A DNA stretch of 64,000 nucleotides. Source: Podocnemis expansa. Its lineage: Eukaryota > Chordata > Testudines > Podocnemididae. Below, piece after piece: positions 59,736 through 64,000 of the stretch. Position 1 is the first letter of the stretch. Each line of letters opens with the position of its first letter. The translations under genes were made by a program, and so were the position numbers. The notes under the pieces were generated by a model. It was not told the DNA's origin, searched no databases, and saw only the letters and a list, made by a program, of their open reading frames with translations. The stretch lies in the NCBI GenBank assembly GCA_007922195.1, contig ML681971.1:18548369-18612368 (forward strand), given 5' to 3'.

Positions 59736-61534
59736 CAGTGCTTAAAGTATAATTTGACAGGCCCTAGAAGCCCCCTAATCTTTGGGCCCCCTTCCTGAAT
59801 TGTCTGGGCCTCCTTCATGCATGTGTGGGCCCCAGCCCAGATACACAGTTTTGAGCTTCTCCAGCTCTTTCCTCACAAATGACGCACAGCCTCAAATCCA
59901 CAACATCGCCCCAACCTTGTCAACTAGTGCCCACATCAGACCCCTCTTTCCCCGTGTGCGCCTCACCCCCATCCCCGTTCCCTAAGCTCCCTGCCCTCAT
60001 GTCCCCACTCCAGGCCTCTTAACCCCCCCAGCTCCCCCATCTTCACTCTGCCCATCAGCTCTGAACCCCCTCCACACCTCCCCAGCCCCTTCAGTTCCCT
60101 TGCCCCCCACTCCAACCCACTTCAGCCCCCAACTCCCCTCCACACTTCCCCAGCCCCTGCCTCCCTAGCCCCTCCTCCAGCCCCCAACCTCCTCCATCCC
60201 TCCCCAGCCCTCCCTCCAGCCCTTCATAGGCCCCTCCATCATTACCCAGCCCCCACCAGCCCCTACTCAGTCTCCTTGTCCCCAAGAAGTCCTGTGGCAC
60301 TTTTAAAGACTAACAAATTTCTTTATCACATGTGCTTTTGCGGAAGAAAATCCCACTTTGTCAGATGCTTTGAAGATGGGAGAACTTACAGAATAGGAGG
60401 AAAATAGACACAAGAAAGTGTAAGTCACAGGCTCAGGTCACGCTGCAACAGAAATGCAAAGCATCTGATGAAGTGGGATTTTCTCCCACAAAAGCTTATG
60501 CAATAAATAAATTTGTTAGTTTTAAAAGTGTCATAGGACGCCTTGTTTCCCTTGGTCAGCCTCCCCATGTCCCCCAGCGAGTTGGCTTCCCCATGTCTCC
60601 TGTGGGAAGGTGGGGGGTCTACGTGGTGAGGTGGGGGGGCTGGTGGGGTGGCCCCTAGGGCAAGGTGGAGAGGTCTATGGGGAGTTGTGGTGGGAGCTGG
60701 TAAGGGGTTTATGGGGCAGTGGAGGTGCTGATGGGGTGGCCCCTGAGGTGAGGAGGGGGTCTGTGAGGCAAGGTGGGATGGGACAGTACAGGATGGCTGG
60801 TGGCGGTCTATGAGGCAGAAAGTGTGGGGTGGGGGGACTAGTGGGGCAAAGGGGGGCTGGTGAGAGGGTGTATGGGGTGGGGAGGTAGGGGGTTAGAGGG
60901 GTCTCTGGGATGATGGGGGGCTAGTGGGATCCAAGGGGTGGGCTGGGGGCACTGGCTCCTGGCCCAGGGCAATTGGTCAGCAGGTCCCAGCAGCAGGTGG
61001 CTATGTGGGTGCCCCCTACTGCCCCCACTCATACCCTGCAGCCGCTTTTGGGACACAGAGACTGCGGGCACAGGGTAGGTCTGGTCCTGGAGGAGCCTCA
61101 TGGTCACACTGCCCCCACCCCTCCCCATCCCTGTGGCAGAACGGCCGGCCCACAGGAGGGGCAGGAGAGCAAGGTGTGGCCTCTGGGCCAGCTCATCCTG
61201 CCCCCAGGGAGGGGAACAGCTGGCCCAGGGGTGGGGCAGGCCAGCCCAGAGGCTGGGCTCCAATCTCCCTCCCCTCCCCCAGGCCGGCTGTTCTGCCCTA
61301 CAGGTGGGGAGGGCTATTCCTGAGGCAGGGTGAGAGATCAGAGCCAGCCCCTGGACTGGCGAGGGGAGGGGTGGGAATGTGGGGCCAGCTGGAGCCCCCC
61401 CCCCCAGGCCAATGGCCCAGAGCCCCACACCCCTGGGCCCTGGTAAGGGGGAACGCACTGGAACGCTGTGTTCCACCCCATTATTTTTTTTTTAGGGCCC
61501 CAGAACAGTGAGTTCCCCCTTACTTTAACCCCTG
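59736..61534. mobile_element. hAT element, CAGGGGTTAAAGTA family, 1.8 kb copy
   Basis: Starts CAGTGCTTAAAGTATAATTT and ends CCTTACTTTAACCCCTG. AGAACAGG (59728-59735) and AGAACAGA (61535-61542) are the 8-base duplication with one mismatch. The left third is C-rich (pyrimidine tandem tract to about 60290), then a PLE insertion, then a strongly G-rich stretch (60545-60950). Frames of up to 212 codons in the GC-rich part overlap on both strands and have no domain. No transposase. Confidence 0.82.
60284..60548 (+). mobile_element. Penelope-like palindromic copy inside the hAT
   Basis: The left arm AGTCCTGTGGCACTTTTAAA to AAATCCCACTTTGTCAGATG and right arm GCATCTGATGAAGTGGGATT to TTTAAAAGTGTCATAGGAC are inverted, with about 90 bases of family 3' UTR between. 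It carries the best-preserved CTGATGA + stem (GTGGGA/TCCCAC). Confidence 0.65.
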
Positions 61535-61564
61535 AGAACAGAACAGGGAAAGAATTATAAGAAG

Positions 61565-61760
61565 AATTCATAGATTTTTACAGACAGAAGGGACCTGTGT
61601 GACCATCTAGTCTGATCTTCTGCATTACACAAAGGCCCAAAGGCCTCATCCAGTAATATTGGCATCAAGCTTGTAACTTCTCTTTGAGCTACAGCATATC
61701 TTTTAGAAAGAGATCTCTTGACTTAGACTGCAAATGATCCACCCTCTGGAAGAAGTGCTA
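61565..61760 (-). mobile_element. CR1 3' end fragment (different subfamily)
   Basis: ATTCATAGATTTTTACAGAC, then AGAAGGGACCTGTGTGACCA, TCTAGTCTGATCTTCTGCAT and GAGCTACAGCATATCTTTTA: the complement of a CR1 3' region distinct from the two longer copies. Confidence 0.7.
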
Positions 61761-63289
61761 GAAGATATGACAAGCAGCCAAGAGAGAGGAGGATAAACAA
61801 TGGTTGTGCGATGAGACAAGGATCCAATATAAGGGACTTCCAACCTATGTGCCTTCAGGTATCTCAGAAAAGACCCTATTCATGCAAGCAGCAAAAAGAG
61901 ATAACATGGGAGGAAAACCCAAATGGAATCTGTATGGGAAAACAGTGGCTCCCTCACTCACTCCCTCATCCTTCTGGGAGCCTTTGAAGGCTTTTACACC
62001 AACCCCAAGAGGTTATGATCTACAAAATTGTGGATAGAAGCGGATCAACAATGGGAACAAAACTTCTTGGCATGGCATGTTCCCATCTGAACTCAACAGA
62101 AATACCAATGGAAAGAACAGCAACAGTTAATGATGTTGGAAGCATGTATTTATTTGTAAAACTCATCAGATGCTTAAAGTCAGGCATGTGCTTAAGTGCT
62201 TTGGTGGATCAGAACCATACAGAACTACATAAAACAATAGAATTAAAATATAACATTTTGTCTGGCATTTGTTTTCTTTTTTATTCTTATCTGTCCACTC
62301 AGCAAGAAAACAATTCATCAGTATTAGATGTTCTAAAGTGAAAAGAATATGATGGTTTTCTGTTTGTTTTCATTAACTTTTAACACAATGATGTGAAGTA
62401 CTTCCAGACATCTTACATCCAATTGACATATATTTCCTCGACATAGTGGAATCAAATGTAATCCACTCCTCGGCTCCATCACAGTTCCTAGCGGGGAGAA
62501 TGCAGATTGAACCTGACATTTCCTCTTTTTCATTCTCCTCAATCATCTGAAAGTAAGGAAGAACTAATTTGCCATTTCAGATTATTAGAGTAGATTCTGT
62601 CCCAGCTCTCTGCACATCCAGTTTTTATAGAGAAGCAATATAAAATACCAGCCATTCTTCCTAACCAGTTAATCTGAGAACTGAAATTCAACATGCTATT
62701 TTAATTCACATCAAGTGTGGATCTGGCCAAGTATGAATAAATAATGGAGGAATACAACTATATGGTTTAACATTAAACTACAATATGGGATTGCACACAA
62801 AGTAACATAGACGTGTATTCTCATTGCAGTGATCTGGATAGCAGTATTTGCTAAAGCTATTCAGTGAATTATGAAGATTCCAGTTAGATAGAGTGAACTA
62901 AATGAGTCATAACCAAGAACCTGAAAAGGCACCACAGAAACCATGTCACGGGAGATGTTACTGAGGGATCAACATAAATAAAACAAACCTGAGAGTTTGG
63001 AGGGATTGAAATTGCTGCAGAGATTTGTTCAGATAGCCAATGTAATTATTCTTACAAAAATAATATTTCCCTAAATTAACCAAACAGGCAACTATTTTAT
63101 TTATTCAAATAAATCTGCATGCAATTTGTAACTTAAAAGGGAAAGCTTTACACTGGTATATTGAGAAAGTAATATTTATTCAAAAAAATTTATGTTTTTC
63201 CCCAATTATTTCCCATATGGGTCAGTTCTTATTCAATTAGTTTGTGGTTAAAAGGGATTTAATTCTTAGCATTCCACCCTCTCAGGGCT
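61761..63289. other. No gene recognised
   Basis: AT-rich. The frame 62015-62341 (108 codons) has no domain and includes dispersed-repeat sequence (GCTTAAAGTCAGGCATGTGC at 62172). Confidence 0.4.
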
Positions 63290-63890
63290 CTGTCCCATAG
63301 GAGAGAAAGGATGGTACAATGGTTTGGCACTAAGCAGTCACTAGTGACATCCTTTCCATTATCTGTCCTTCCACAGACTTCCTCAGCAATCTTAGGCAAA
63401 TTACAAGTTCCAAAGGGGCAGCTGTGTTAGTCTAGTTCAGTAAAACAAGCAAATAGTCCTGTGGCACTTAAAGACTAACTAAATTAATTATTGCATGAGC
63501 TTTCATGGGAGAAAAATCCCACTTCTTCAGACACTTTGAAGATGGGAGAACTTACAGAATGGGAGGAAATAAATGCAAGCAAGTCTATGTCGTGGGAACA
63601 GGTCACACTGTAACAGCAAATCAAAGCAGTTGTGAAAATTCAAACACTGGGGAGCAGCATATAGAGGAAGATGACGCCAAATCACCTGTTGTATTGAGAG
63701 AAAAATCTGAAGCCCCTATTAAGCCCTGAAGCAATTAAATCAAATTTGCAAATCACTTTGTTTCTCAGTGCCTCCACTCCCCATCTTTAAAAGTCCAGCA
63801 GGGGGTGGGGCAGGGATTGGTAATTGCACTTCCTTATCTCACAGGGCTGTTGGGTGGAGAAACATTAAAGATTGTGAGTTCGGTGTTTTT
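63290..63890 (+). repeat. MIR-like SINE split by a Penelope-like element
   Basis: The left part ends CTTCCTCAGCAATCTTAGGC and the right part resumes CACTTTGTTTCTCAGTGCC, then CCCCATCTTTAAA and CTCACAGGGCTGTTGGGTGG, which together give the MIR tail order. The interruption is 63405-63747. Confidence 0.55.
63405..63747 (-). mobile_element. Penelope-like 3' end with last GIY-YIG codons
   Basis: The family terminus TTCCAAAGGGGCAGCTGTG is at 63408. The minus strand near 63745-63710 encodes a remnant of the ICKF..IASGLNR GIY-YIG tail. The target duplication GCAAATTAC (63396-63404) against GCAAATCAC (63748-63756) has one difference. Confidence 0.65.
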
Positions 63891-64000
63891 TGAAAACTGT
63901 TATATTTACAAGCTATCACTTTAAGTGTAAAGATTTTCCTGGTCTGCTTGGAGCTGAAGGGGCTCTGCAGAGAAGTGTGCAAACTGAGTCTTTAGAAATC

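Noticed and set aside
60838..61511. 212- and 195-codon overlapping frames
   Set aside because: Opposite-strand frames inside a GC-rich non-autonomous hAT; no transposase or other domain.
62015..62341. 108-codon frame
   Set aside because: No domain, no splice context, and part of it is dispersed-repeat sequence.
13000..64000. Search for the mammalian FBXO39 neighbour TEKT1 (and XAF1) exons
   Set aside because: No frame on either strand shows tektin-like coiled-coil or XAF1 zinc-finger sequence; the neighbours must lie outside the window or be missed.

Overview
This is a vertebrate nuclear window, almost certainly sauropsid and most likely a turtle. It has a spliced gene with GT-AG introns and is filled with CR1 LINEs, a tRNA-derived SINE with a CR1-like tail, many Penelope-like (PLE) fragments, a DIRS-type retrotransposon with inverted termini, and several hAT and Harbinger-like DNA transposon families. 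Cryptodiran turtles carry tRNA/CR1-tail SINEs, which is the best single taxonomic hint; a crocodilian is the main alternative. Family calls rest on motifs and recalled family signatures, not on searches.

Layout. 1-90: end of a second DIRS-type terminal repeat. 715-2340: GC-rich, minisatellite-like repeat. 2330-2870: CpG island with CCAAT, E2F-like and GC boxes, a probable (perhaps bidirectional) promoter. 2861-9180: dispersed hAT, PLE and MITE copies. 9441-12711: the only confidently recognised gene, FBXO39, three coding exons on the plus strand encoding 439 residues, with a polyadenylation signal 27 bases after the stop; a CRE-like site and candidate 5' UTR exons lie at 8.2-9.3 kb. 12976-20712: a decayed DIRS-like element with inverted terminal repeats, interrupted by an LTR-like repeat, a CR1 3' half and a fragment of an R2/R4-type retrotransposon that still has an open zinc-finger/endonuclease frame.

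20.7-31 kb: mostly unique or ancient sequence with small DNA transposons. 31.0-34.65 kb: a nest in which a LINE reverse-transcriptase remnant was split by a PLE, which was then hit by a tRNA/CR1-tail SINE and by a Harbinger-like element rich in TTCGAA palindromes. 34.65-47.1 kb: gene-poor; one short open exon-like segment (36736), two hAT copies at 37.4-38.1 kb and a 1.1-kb hAT copy at 41.7 kb. 47.17-51.21 kb: PLE, interrupted by a hAT with an exact 8-base target duplication, interrupted in turn by a 3.3-kb CR1 whose ORF2 is broken by a single nonsense codon. 51.2-64 kb: gene-poor, with a 1.8-kb hAT copy (59.7-61.5 kb) carrying its own PLE insertion, a CR1 3' end, and a PLE inside a MIR-like SINE at the right edge.

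Apart from FBXO39, the information here is mainly a transposon chronology. The least ordinary signals are the hAT family defined by CAGGGGTTAAAGTA termini, the palindromic PLE copies with 9-15 base target duplications and hammerhead-like cores, and the TTCGAA-palindrome elements with 3-base duplications.
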